A stretch of DNA of 11,860 nt from Quadrisphaera sp. (GCA_029258695.1 JARIBR010000221.1:1-11860); one strand, 5' to 3'; numbered from the stretch's first letter, positions 1 to 6,709 are shown. Made by a program: numbers and translations. Notes: generated by a model not told the origin, from the sequence alone.

Positions 1-16
1 GCGCGCGCGGCCCGCA

Positions 17-35
17 GGGGCGAGGCGAGCGCCCC
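17..35. terminator. Weak hairpin downstream of the small membrane protein gene
   Basis: Arms GGGGCG (17-22) and CGCCCC (30-35) are perfect inverted repeats with a 7-nt loop. The hairpin lies just beyond the stop codon of the minus-strand gene that ends at 47, so it could act as a transcription terminator there. It has no T tract and the stem is only 6 bp, which is easily met by chance in DNA this GC-rich. The first 46 bases hold no other recognisable feature. Confidence 0.25.
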
Positions 36-46
36 CCACCACGAGC

Positions 47-250
47 TCAGCGGGTGGGACGCCGCCGACCGCGCGAGCTCGCGATGACGATCACCAGGCC
101 CACGATCGCGATGACCGGGCCCAGGACCGCCCACAGGACGGTGTTCGTCATGGGGCTGGACGAGTCGATCACGCCGATGCCCTGCAGGAAGAACAGCGCC
201 CCCAGCAACAGCACCACCACGCCCACGACCACACCGATGGACCTGCCCAC
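47..250 (-). CDS. Small two-helix membrane protein, unknown function
   Basis: This 67-residue protein has two clear hydrophobic segments, roughly residues 4-26 and 37-58. They are joined by a short polar loop (IDSSSPMTN), and the protein ends in a basic tail (RGRRRPTR). The arrangement suggests a two-pass inner-membrane protein with a cytoplasmic positively charged C-terminus. Small proteins of this sort are common in actinobacteria, but I do not recognise a characterised family and assign no function. The start is a GTG at 250; on the minus strand a GAGGTG motif lies about 8 nt before it, which supports this start. The stop is TGA at 47-49. The gene is divergent from the flavin oxidoreductase gene, leaving a 132-nt shared upstream region. 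Codon usage matches the neighbours. Confidence 0.75.
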   Translation of the reverse strand: MGRSIGVVVGVVVLLLGALFFLQGIGVIDSSSPMTNTVLWAVLGPVIAIVGLVIVIASSRGRRRPTR

Positions 251-382
251 GGTTCCCCCACCTCACGCCGCTCCCCGACGCGCCCGACCGGGCGCGAGCC
301 CAGCCTGTCAGGCACGCCGGCCCACCGCGCCCCGGCGCCGCGCAGGCGGAAGAACGGTGGTGCCGAAGCCGTTGGCCACCCC
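251..382. other. Divergent intergenic region between the small membrane protein and OYE genes
   Basis: This 132-nt gap must hold the promoters of both flanking genes. A perfect 7-bp inverted repeat (CGCGCCC at 279-285 and GGGCGCG at 290-296, 4-nt loop) is present; it would lie in the 5' UTR of the minus-strand gene or could be an operator. No TA-containing -10 box is visible in the 80 nt before the OYE start, unlike several other genes in the window, so the OYE promoter could not be placed. Confidence 0.4.
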
Positions 383-1486
383 GTGACCACGAACTTGTTC
401 TCCCCGCTCACCGCGGGTGACCTGCACCTGGACAACCGCGTCGTGATGGCGCCGCTGACCCGCACCCGCGCCGAGCTCGACGGGGTGCCGAACGACCTCC
501 TCGTCGAGCACTACCGCCAGCGCGCCAGCGCCGGCCTCATCATCACCGAGGGCACCTACCCCAGCGCGGAGTCCCGCTCCTACGTGGGCCAGCCCGGCAT
601 CGCCACCGACGAGCACGCCGCCGGGTGGGCGCGGGTGGCCGACGCCGTGCACGAGCGCGGCGGGAGCGTCGTCATGCAGGTGATGCACGGTGGCCGCGTC
701 GCCCATCCCGACATCACCGGGACCGACCGCGTCGTGGCCCCCTCCGCGATCGCCGCGGGCGGCGTCGCGTACGCCGAGCACGGGAAGGTCGACCTGCCCG
801 TCCCGCACGCCCTCACGGCCGATGAGCTTCCCGTGGTCCGCGACGAGATCGTCGCCGCGTCACGGCGCGCGGTGGACGCCGGGATGGACGGCGTCGAGCT
901 CCACGGCGCCAACGGCTACCTCCTCCACCAGTTCCTCGGCGCCGGCTCCAACGTGCGCGACGACGGGTACGGCGGCAGCCCGGAGCACCGGGCCCGCTTC
1001 GTCGTCGAGGTGGTCGCCGCCGTCGCCGACGAGGTCGGTGCCGGGCGCGTGGGCCTGCGGATCTCCCCCGAGCACGGCGTCCAGGGCGTGGTCGAGGACG
1101 ACGCCGAGGACGTGCGCGCCACGTACACCCACCTCGTCGACGCCATCGCGCCCCTGGGCCTGGCGTACCTGTCGATCCTGCACCGCGAGCCCGCCGGCGG
1201 CCTGTCCGCGGAGCTGAGCCGGCGCTTCGGCGGTGTGGTCATGCTCAACAGCGGGTTCGCGCAACTCACCGACCTCGACGAGGCCGCCGCGCTGGTCGAG
1301 CGCGGCGGCGCCGACGCCGTGGTCGTGGGCCGGCCCCTGATCGCCAACCCCGACCTCGTCGAGCGGTGGCGCGAGGGAGCGCCGCTCAACGAGCCCGACG
1401 CGTCCACGTTCTACGGGCGCGGCGCGAGGGGCTACACCGACTACCCGACCTACGAGCCCGGGGTGCGCGAGCCCGTCAGCGCCTGA
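383..1486 (+). CDS. Old Yellow Enzyme-family NADH:flavin oxidoreductase (alkene reductase)
   Basis: This 367-residue cytosolic flavoenzyme of the OYE/NemA class is expected to use FMN and NAD(P)H to reduce activated C=C bonds or similar electrophiles; the physiological substrate cannot be read from sequence. It is a single TIM-barrel domain of usual family length. Visible hallmarks are APLTRTRA at 23-30, where T26 corresponds to the threonine that tunes the flavin, and the PGIATDEHAAGW segment at 71-82. HGANGYLLHQFL at 174-185 supplies the substrate-binding H174/N177 pair and Y179, equivalent to the OYE proton donor. DGYGGSPEHRARF (194-206) resembles the usual DxYGGSxENRxRF, and VVVGRPLIANPDL lies near the phosphate-binding C-terminus. 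The start is GTG at 383, giving the common MTTNLFSPL-type N-terminus; no convincing Shine-Dalgarno precedes it. QVMHGGR (99-105) differs slightly from the usual QxWHxGR. It appears monocistronic, with a hairpin shortly after its stop. Confidence 0.93.
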   Translation: MTTNLFSPLTAGDLHLDNRVVMAPLTRTRAELDGVPNDLLVEHYRQRASAGLIITEGTYPSAESRSYVGQPGIATDEHAAGWARVADAVHERGGSVVMQVMHGGRVAHPDITGTDRVVAPSAIAAGGVAYAEHGKVDLPVPHALTADELPVVRDEIVAASRRAVDAGMDGVELHGANGYLLHQFLGAGSNVRDDGYGGSPEHRARFVVEVVAAVADEVGAGRVGLRISPEHGVQGVVEDDAEDVRATYTHLVDAIAPLGLAYLSILHREPAGGLSAELSRRFGGVVMLNSGFAQLTDLDEAAALVERGGADAVVVGRPLIANPDLVERWREGAPLNEPDASTFYGRGARGYTDYPTYEPGVREPVSA

Positions 1487-1499
1487 GCGGACGTGCTCC

Positions 1500-1525
1500 C
1501 GCCGTTCCCGGACGGGGGAACGGCG
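1500..1525. terminator. Perfect 10-bp dyad hairpin after the OYE gene
   Basis: Arms CGCCGTTCCC (1500-1509) and GGGAACGGCG (1516-1525) are exact reverse complements around a 6-nt centre (GGACGG). The hairpin begins 13 nt after the OYE stop codon, which suits a terminator, although no T tract follows (common in high-GC actinobacteria). The 3' arm ends 11 nt before the -10 box at 1537, so the dyad also covers the -35 region of the next promoter. It could therefore be an operator instead of, or as well as, a terminator. Confidence 0.6.
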
Positions 1526-1536
1526 CGGGCACGACG

Positions 1537-1542
1537 TAGGTT
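1537..1542 (+). promoter_or_regulatory. -10 box of a probable leaderless promoter (TAGGTT)
   Basis: TAGGTT matches the actinobacterial TANNNT -10 consensus and ends exactly 6 nt before the ATG at 1549. Transcription would start at or next to that ATG and give a leaderless message. No TTGACA-like -35 box is seen; the expected position (around 1514-1519) falls inside the dyad hairpin. Confidence 0.55.
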
Positions 1543-1548
1543 CGGCGC

Positions 1549-1599
1549 ATGACGATCACCCGGGCGACGCACCGACCCCTCGCCGGCGCCACGGCATGA
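1549..1599 (+). CDS. Putative 16-residue leader ORF, ATGA-coupled to the DUF2254 gene
   Basis: An ATG at 1549, spaced for leaderless initiation from TAGGTT, opens a 16-codon frame encoding MTITRATHRPLAGATA. Its TGA stop (1597-1599) overlaps the ATG of the DUF2254 gene (1596-1598) in the classic ATGA arrangement. No Shine-Dalgarno is visible before 1596 (the preceding bases are CCGGCGCCACGGC), so translation of the downstream gene probably depends on ribosomes that finish this ORF. The peptide has four threonines and four alanines but no run of one amino acid that would suggest classical attenuation. It is too short to identify by homology. Its reality rests on promoter spacing, overlap geometry and the missing SD. 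Confidence 0.5.
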   Translation: MTITRATHRPLAGATA

Positions 1600-3005
1600 G
1601 GACCCAGCGGGACCAGAGCGGGCGCCTCGCCGCGCTGCTGAACGCCGCCCGCACCAACCTGTGGCCCATCCCGACGATCTTCGTGGCGGCGGCGCTGGCG
1701 GCCGGCATCGGGTTCCCCCGCGTCGACCGGCGCCTCGACGACGTCCTGCCGGAGTCGGTGAACGACTACCTCTTCGGCGGCGACCCCGGGGCGGCCCGCG
1801 ACGTGCTCTCCGCGATCGCCGGGTCGATGATCACGGTGACGTCGCTGACGTTCTCCCTCACCGTGGTGACCCTGCAGCTGGCGAGCAGCCAGTTCTCGCC
1901 GCGGCTGCTGCGCACGTTCACCCGCGACCGCCAGGTGCAGGTGACCCTGGGCATCTTCCTGGGGACGTTCGTGTACGCGCTGACGGTCATGCGCACCGTC
2001 CGCGCGTCCGGCGAGGAGCAGGACGTCTTCGTGCCGGCGATGTCGGTGAGCGTCTCCTACGTCCTGGTCATCGCCAGCGTCATCGCCCTCGTGCTCTTCC
2101 TCGCCCACATCGTGCGCCAGATCCGCGTCGAGGCGATCCTCACCGACGTGCGCGGCTCGGCGGTCGCGATGATCGACCGCGTCCTGCCCGAGCACGACCC
2201 GCAGGCCTCACCGGAGTCGGTCGTGGTGCCCGACGGCGCCGTGCCGCTCCTGGCGCGGGCCACCGGTTTCATCGGGTCGATCGACCGGGAGGCGCTGGTC
2301 TCCGCGGCGACGAACGCCGGCGTCGTCATCGCCGTCGACGTCACCGTGGGCGGCTGGGTCGTCGAGGGCACCCCCGTCGCGCACGCCTGGCTCAGCGGCG
2401 ACCCGGACGCGGCCGCCCGGCGTGCGGTGTTCGCCGACGAGCTGTCCGACGCGGTGAGGCCCGCCCTGATGCTCCTCGACGAGCGCGGCGGACGCGAGGA
2501 CATCACCTTCAGCCTGCGCCAGCTCGTCGACGTCGCCTCCAAGGCGCTGTCCCCCGGGGTCAACGACCCGACGACGGCGGTGCACACCATCAACCACCTC
2601 AGCGCGCTGCTGTGCGTCATCGCCGCACGCGACCTGAGCGCCGAGGTGCTGCGCGACGACGACGAGCGGGTCCGCGCCGTGCTGCCGCGCCGCGACCTCG
2701 CCGACGTCGTCGACCTGGCCATCGGCCAGGTCCGCAGCTACGGGATCACCGACCGGCTCGTCGTCCAGGCGCTGCTGGTGCTCCTGCGCGAGCTCGCCTG
2801 GGTGGTGCGCGAGCCGGACGCCCCCGTGGTGCGCGACCAGCTGGAGCAGACCCGGCGGGCGATCGCCGCCCAGGACTGGGACGAGGCCGACCTCGCTCCC
2901 CTGCGCCGCAACCTCGACCTCGTCGACGAGGCCGTGGACCACCGCTGGCCGCCGCAGACCCCTACCCCTGCCGGAACGATGCGAGCGCGGCCCGGGGACC
3001 GCTGA
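1596..3005 (+). CDS. DUF2254 family membrane protein
   Basis: This 469-residue integral membrane protein has four predicted transmembrane segments, at about residues 22-40, 70-94, 114-133 and 148-172, followed by a soluble C-terminal region of about 290 residues. Family hallmarks seen directly are SLTVVTLQLASSQFSPRLLR (87-106) at the end of the second helix, and DVASKALSPGVNDPTTAVHT (312-331) in the cytoplasmic part. Both match the DUF2254 proteins widespread in bacteria. The family has no settled biochemical role, so none is assigned. The ATG at 1596 overlaps the stop of a 16-codon leader ORF, which suggests translational coupling. The 3' end runs 44 bp into the oppositely oriented aldo/keto reductase gene, so the last 14 or so codons are antisense to that gene's C-terminus; this Pro/Arg-rich tail looks poorly constrained. 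Confidence 0.9.
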   Translation: MRTQRDQSGRLAALLNAARTNLWPIPTIFVAAALAAGIGFPRVDRRLDDVLPESVNDYLFGGDPGAARDVLSAIAGSMITVTSLTFSLTVVTLQLASSQFSPRLLRTFTRDRQVQVTLGIFLGTFVYALTVMRTVRASGEEQDVFVPAMSVSVSYVLVIASVIALVLFLAHIVRQIRVEAILTDVRGSAVAMIDRVLPEHDPQASPESVVVPDGAVPLLARATGFIGSIDREALVSAATNAGVVIAVDVTVGGWVVEGTPVAHAWLSGDPDAAARRAVFADELSDAVRPALMLLDERGGREDITFSLRQLVDVASKALSPGVNDPTTAVHTINHLSALLCVIAARDLSAEVLRDDDERVRAVLPRRDLADVVDLAIGQVRSYGITDRLVVQALLVLLRELAWVVREPDAPVVRDQLEQTRRAIAAQDWDEADLAPLRRNLDLVDEAVDHRWPPQTPTPAGTMRARPGDR

Positions 3006-3939
3006 GCGGTCGGTACGCGGCGCTGGCCGCGTCCAGCGCGGCGACCTCGTCGCTCGCCAGCTCGACGTCGGCGGCGGCGGCGTTGGACTCCAGCTGCGCC
3101 ACCGACGAGGCTCCGGGGATGGCGATCACGCGGTCGTGGCTGATCACCCAGGCGAGCGACACCTGGCTGGGCGTGACGTCGTGGGCGCTCGCGACCTCGC
3201 GCAGCGTCTCGATGAGCGGCATCGCGCGAACCAGGTTCTCCGGGGCGAAGGCCGTCGACATCCGGCGGCGAACCCTGTCCTTCGGCCGGTGGTCGACGTC
3301 GTACTTCCCCGACAGCAGGCCCTGCCCGAGCGGGCTGTAGGCGATGAGGACGCCGTCGCCGGCCTGGGCACGGGGCAGCACCGCCTCCTCGGGCCCGCGC
3401 GAGACCAGGGAGTAGCGCACCTGGTTGCTGAGCACCGGCGCCCCGAGGGCGGCCTCGGCGGCGTCCCAGCGCGTCGCGCCGTAGTTGCTGACGCCCACCT
3501 GGTCCACGAGCCCGACACCCCGGAGCTGACGCATCCCCGCCATGGTCGAGCCGTCGCGCAGCACCGGGTGGGGCCAGTGCACCTGGTACAGGTCCAGGCG
3601 GTCCACGCCCAGGCGGGCGGCGCTCGCGACGGCGTGGCTGGTGACCTGCCCGGCGACCGGGAGCACGGGGAAGAGCTTCGAGGCGACCACGGCCTTCTCG
3701 CGAGCGCCGTCGACGCTCGCCAGGGCCTCGCCGAGGATGCTCTCGCTGCGGCCCCTGCCGTAGATCTCCGCGGTGTCCATCACCGTGATCCCCAGCTCCA
3801 GGGCCCGGCGCACGATGGCCCCGGCCTCCCGGGAGGCGTAGTCCTCGCCGTAGCCCCACTCACCGGAGCCGAACTGCCAGGTGCCCAGGCCGATGACCGA
3901 CCACTGCTTCTCGCCGGGGACGTTCTCGAGGTAGCGCAT
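2962..3939 (-). CDS. Aldo/keto reductase
   Basis: This 325-residue NADPH-dependent oxidoreductase of the aldo/keto reductase superfamily is a cytosolic (alpha/beta)8 barrel expected to interconvert carbonyls and alcohols; the substrate is unknown. The catalytic tetrad is intact: D55 and Y60 in DTAEIYGRGRSE, K88 in VASKLFP and H121 in LYQVHWP. Further family motifs are VGVSNYG (148-154), YSPLGQGLLSGKY (201-213) and the cofactor-phosphate region IPGASSVAQLESN (274-286). The frame stays open far upstream, but ATG at 3939 gives the normal family N-terminus, with GGAG about 7 nt before it. The gene follows the YjbQ gene on the same strand after 47 nt, so the two are probably co-transcribed. Its TAG stop lies inside the convergent DUF2254 gene (44-bp overlap). 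Confidence 0.93.
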   Translation of the reverse strand: MRYLENVPGEKQWSVIGLGTWQFGSGEWGYGEDYASREAGAIVRRALELGITVMDTAEIYGRGRSESILGEALASVDGAREKAVVASKLFPVLPVAGQVTSHAVASAARLGVDRLDLYQVHWPHPVLRDGSTMAGMRQLRGVGLVDQVGVSNYGATRWDAAEAALGAPVLSNQVRYSLVSRGPEEAVLPRAQAGDGVLIAYSPLGQGLLSGKYDVDHRPKDRVRRRMSTAFAPENLVRAMPLIETLREVASAHDVTPSQVSLAWVISHDRVIAIPGASSVAQLESNAAAADVELASDEVAALDAASAAYRPLSGPRAALASFRQG

Positions 3940-3986
3940 CGGCCCACTCCACCACGGGGACGCGCCGGTCCGCCCGTCCGGAGCGC

Positions 3987-4409
3987 TCAGCCGCCGACGA
4001 AGGACAGCCGCACGGTGCGCTCGGGGTTGTCGCCGTTGGTGTCGACCAGGCACACCGACTGCCACGTGCCGAGCGCCATGGACCCTCGCAGCACCGGCAC
4101 GGTCGCGGACGGCGCCACGATCGCGGGCATCACGTGGTCGCGCCCGTGCCCGGGGCTGCCGTGACGGTGGCGCCACCCCTGCCCGTCGGGGCCGCCGTGG
4201 GGCAGCAGCTGCTCCAGCGCGGCCAGGAGGTCGTCGTCGGAACCGGCACCGGTCTCGAGGATCGCGACGCCCGCGGTGGCGTGGGGCACGAAGACGCTGA
4301 GGAGACCGTCGCCCGCGCCGGCCCCGCGCAGGAACTCCGCGCAGCGCGACGTGAGGTCGACCACCCGCTCGCCTCGTCCGGTGGGCACGGTCAGCTCGAG
4401 GGTCTCCAT
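3987..4409 (-). CDS. yjbQ: YjbQ/UPF0047 family protein
   Basis: This 140-residue protein has the normal UPF0047 length and motifs: VPHATAGVAILETG (41-54) with the HATAG signature, GRDHVMPAIVAPSATVPV (89-106), then LRGSMALGTWQSVCLVDTN (107-125). Family members are often named secondary thiamine-phosphate synthase because the E. coli protein has a weak side activity of that kind. The true physiological role is not established, so the name should be read cautiously. The conserved histidines (H43, H92) fit the metal or active site known from family structures. The frame is open further upstream, but ATG at 4409 fits the family start. On the minus strand a TACCGT -10 box ends exactly 6 nt before it, which indicates leaderless transcription. 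It is the first gene of a probable operon with the aldo/keto reductase and is divergent from the LOV phosphatase gene. Confidence 0.9.
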   Translation of the reverse strand: METLELTVPTGRGERVVDLTSRCAEFLRGAGAGDGLLSVFVPHATAGVAILETGAGSDDDLLAALEQLLPHGGPDGQGWRHRHGSPGHGRDHVMPAIVAPSATVPVLRGSMALGTWQSVCLVDTNGDNPERTVRLSFVGG

Positions 4410-4415
4410 GACGCC

Positions 4416-4421
4416 ACGGTA
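4416..4421 (-). promoter_or_regulatory. -10 box of the YjbQ operon (TACCGT), leaderless
   Basis: Read on the minus strand, TACCGT fits TANNNT. It is separated from the ATG at 4409 by the 6 nt GGCGTC, so the transcript is predicted to begin at the start codon. No SD precedes the ATG and no clear -35 box is seen. Confidence 0.55.
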
Positions 4422-4500
4422 GGCATGCGGTGGCCGCCACGCGCCACGGGTGGGGGCCACCACGCCGCCCGTCGGCACGGCGGCGAGGCCCCCGGTCTCG

Positions 4501-4506
4501 TATGTT
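4501..4506 (+). promoter_or_regulatory. -10 box of the LOV phosphatase gene (TATGTT), leaderless
   Basis: TATGTT fits TANNNT and is followed by the 6 nt CGGGCG and then GTG at 4513. This spacing predicts a leaderless transcript and decides the start codon: an upstream in-frame ATG at 4450 would lie outside the message. It sits in the same 103-nt gap as the divergent YjbQ promoter; the two -10 boxes are about 80 bp apart, so the promoters could influence each other. Confidence 0.6.
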
Positions 4507-4512
4507 CGGGCG

Positions 4513-6696
4513 GTGAGCACGCCGCCCCGCACCGTCACCGTCGCCGCGTCGGCGCCGCTGCGCCTGCCGCGGGTTGTGCTCGACAGCCCCGGAGCCCTGC
4601 TGGTCGTCGACACCGCCACCGGTGAGGTGACCTACGCGAACACCCTCGCCGCCGACCTCGCGCCGGGGGTCACCCTTCCGATCTCCTTGCGGGCGTGGTC
4701 GGACCTCGCGGGGCTGCGCGACCGCCACGACCGTCCGGCGACGCGCGAGGGCTCGGTGATGGCCAGGGTCGCGGCCGGCGAGCACGTCACCGGTGAGGCC
4801 GTCACCGCGCACCGGGCCACCCGCGCCACGAGCTCGCGCGAGCCGCTGTGGGTTGTCGTGCTGCCGCTCTCCGGCGGGGCGGCGTCCCTGGAGTCCTCCT
4901 CGCTCGTCCTGCTGCTCCCGCTGCACGAGCGGGTGGCCGCCTCGGCGACGGGCGCGGAGCTCACCGGCCTCACCACGGCGGCGGTGCTGGCGTCGACGAC
5001 GTCCTTCACCATCTCCGACGCCCGGCTGCCGGACCGTCCGCTCGTGTGGGTGAACCCGGCGTTCGAGGAGGTCACCGGGTACACCGCGGAGACGGCGGTC
5101 GGCCGCAACTGCCGGTTCCTCCAGGGCACCGGCACCGACCGGGACGACGTCGCGCGGGTGCGAGCCGCCCTGGACGCCGGTGAGGGCGTGGAGCAGGTGC
5201 TGCTGAACTACCGCTCCGACGGGTCGACCTTCTGGAACGCGCTGTCGGTCAGCCCGCTGTTCGACGGTGATGGCTCGCTGACCCACTTCGTCGCGGTGCA
5301 GACCGACGTCAGCGCCGCCGTCGAGGCGCAGCAGGAGCTGGCGGACGCCCTGGCGCGCGCCGACGCCGCCCGCGCCGACGCCGAGGCGGCGCGCCACGAG
5401 GCCGAGGCCGCCCGGGAGCGCGCCGAGGCCGCCCAGGCCCGGCTGTCGCTGCTCGCCGAGGTGACCGGGGTGCTCGCCGCCACCCTCGACGTCGAGGCGG
5501 CGAAGCGGCGGCTGTGCGAGCTGGTAGTCCCCGAGCTCGCCGACTGGGCGGTGCTCACCCTCGTCGACGCCGAGGGTGTGCTGACCGCGACGACGCTGCA
5601 CCGCGACGGCCTGGAGGCGGAGATGGCGCAGTGGCTGGAGCTGCGGGCCGCGACGCTGGCCGGTGGCTCGGCGACGGCGGACCTGCTGGGCACCAGCGTG
5701 CCGCGGCTGGTCACCGTCGCCGAGCTCATGGCCGCGCGCGCCGCCACGCCGGAGCTGCCGTGGGACGAGCTGGACCACCTCATCGCCGTCATGGGCCTGG
5801 GGTCGGCGATGGTGCTGCCGCTGATCGCCCGCCGCCGCGTCCTGGGCACGCTGTCGCTGGTCAGCGGGCGCTCCGGCCGGGTCTACGGCCCGTCGGACCT
5901 CGCGGTCGCCGTGGACGTCGCCAAGCGGGCGGGACTGGCCCTGGACAACGCGCGCCTGTACGCCGCCGAGCACCAGACGGCGGTCACCCTGCAGCGCTCG
6001 CTCCTGCCGCCGGTGCCCGAGGTGCCCGGCCTGGACGCCGCGGCGGCGTACCTGCCCGGCAGCGACCGCGCCGAGGTCGGCGGGGACTGGTACGACGTGC
6101 TGGACCTGCCCGGGGGTGGCACGGGGCTGGCGATCGGCGACGTCATGGGCCACGACCTCACCGCGGCGGCGAGCATGGGCCAGCTGCGCTCGGTGCTGCG
6201 CTCCTACGCCTGGGAGGGCGGGGACCCGGCCACCGTCCTCGACCGCCTCGACGAGCTGGTGCAGGGCCTGGGGATGGCTGACCTCGCCACGTGCGTCTAC
6301 GCCCGCCTCGACGACGCCGGCGTCCCCGGCGGCTCCCGGCGGCTGGTGTGGGCCAACGCCGGTCACCACGCCCCCTTCCTGCGCCACCCCGACGGCAGCG
6401 TCGAGGCGCTGGAGGGGGCCACGAGCGTGCTCATCGGCGTCGACGCCCCCCGCGAGGGCGGGCGCGCCCAGGGTGAGCGGCTCATCGAGCCGGGGAGCGT
6501 GCTGCTGCTGTTCACCGACGGTCTCGTGGAGGCGCGCGCGCAGGGGCTGGACCCGGGCCTGGCGCGGGTCGCGGCCACGCTGTCGGCCCATCGGCCGGCC
6601 GACGGGTGCGTCGCGCTGACCCGCGCGCTGGCCACCGAGCTGGTCGCGGTCGGTCAGGAGGACGACGTGTGCCTGTTGGCGGTGCGTCTGCTCTGA
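4513..6696 (+). CDS. LOV-GAF-SpoIIE/PP2C blue-light sensor phosphatase
   Basis: A 727-residue cytosolic multidomain sensor. Residues about 20-140 are PAS-like and degenerate. Residues about 160-267 form a LOV domain: GRNCRFLQG (197-205) carries the photoadduct cysteine C200, and N232 (LLNYRSDG), N242 (FWN) and Q263 (VQTDVS) complete the flavin contacts, so it should bind FMN and respond to blue light. Residues 268-312 are an Ala/Glu/Arg coiled coil with four 7-residue repeats. A GAF domain covers about 313-482. The C-terminal PP2C/SpoIIE domain (about 490-727) keeps its metal-binding aspartates in GGDWYDV (523-529), GDVMGHD (542-548), FTDGLVEAR (667-675) and EDDV (716-719). Known relatives dephosphorylate anti-sigma-factor antagonists to switch on stress sigma factors; that target is inferred here, since no partner gene is nearby. 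The GTG start follows the leaderless promoter spacing. Confidence 0.93.
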   Translation: MSTPPRTVTVAASAPLRLPRVVLDSPGALLVVDTATGEVTYANTLAADLAPGVTLPISLRAWSDLAGLRDRHDRPATREGSVMARVAAGEHVTGEAVTAHRATRATSSREPLWVVVLPLSGGAASLESSSLVLLLPLHERVAASATGAELTGLTTAAVLASTTSFTISDARLPDRPLVWVNPAFEEVTGYTAETAVGRNCRFLQGTGTDRDDVARVRAALDAGEGVEQVLLNYRSDGSTFWNALSVSPLFDGDGSLTHFVAVQTDVSAAVEAQQELADALARADAARADAEAARHEAEAARERAEAAQARLSLLAEVTGVLAATLDVEAAKRRLCELVVPELADWAVLTLVDAEGVLTATTLHRDGLEAEMAQWLELRAATLAGGSATADLLGTSVPRLVTVAELMAARAATPELPWDELDHLIAVMGLGSAMVLPLIARRRVLGTLSLVSGRSGRVYGPSDLAVAVDVAKRAGLALDNARLYAAEHQTAVTLQRSLLPPVPEVPGLDAAAAYLPGSDRAEVGGDWYDVLDLPGGGTGLAIGDVMGHDLTAAASMGQLRSVLRSYAWEGGDPATVLDRLDELVQGLGMADLATCVYARLDDAGVPGGSRRLVWANAGHHAPFLRHPDGSVEALEGATSVLIGVDAPREGGRAQGERLIEPGSVLLLFTDGLVEARAQGLDPGLARVAATLSAHRPADGCVALTRALATELVAVGQEDDVCLLAVRLL
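5359..5442 (+). repeat. Four tandem 21-bp units encoding coiled-coil heptads
   Basis: Inside the LOV phosphatase gene, four consecutive 21-bp units encode ADAARAD, AEAARHE, AEAARER and AEAAQAR (residues 283-310). All fit the pattern A-[D/E]-A-A-[R/Q]-x-x, and the preceding LADALAR (276-282) is a looser fifth unit. At DNA level every unit begins GCCGA and shares most positions. This is the signalling helix between LOV and GAF, and the unit length of exactly one heptad would let repeat number change without disturbing helix register. Confidence 0.8.
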
Positions 6697-6709
6697 GCCG
6701 CGACGCTGA

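Noticed and set aside
356..380. Hairpin-like GGTGG and CCACC pair just before the OYE start as a riboswitch or attenuator
   Set aside because: Only five contiguous pairs form and the rest needs bulges; no known riboswitch core is visible, so it is not distinguishable from chance in GC-rich DNA.
2962..4409. OYE, aldo/keto reductase and SDR genes as one redox pathway or biosynthetic cluster
   Set aside because: They lie in different transcription units, mixed with unrelated membrane and signalling genes, and no scaffold or tailoring genes are present. Three common oxidoreductase families near each other is not enough.
4450..4512. Upstream ATG as start of the LOV phosphatase
   Set aside because: The -10 box TATGTT (4501-4506) lies downstream of this ATG and is spaced for leaderless initiation at GTG 4513; the extra 21 residues look like translated promoter DNA.
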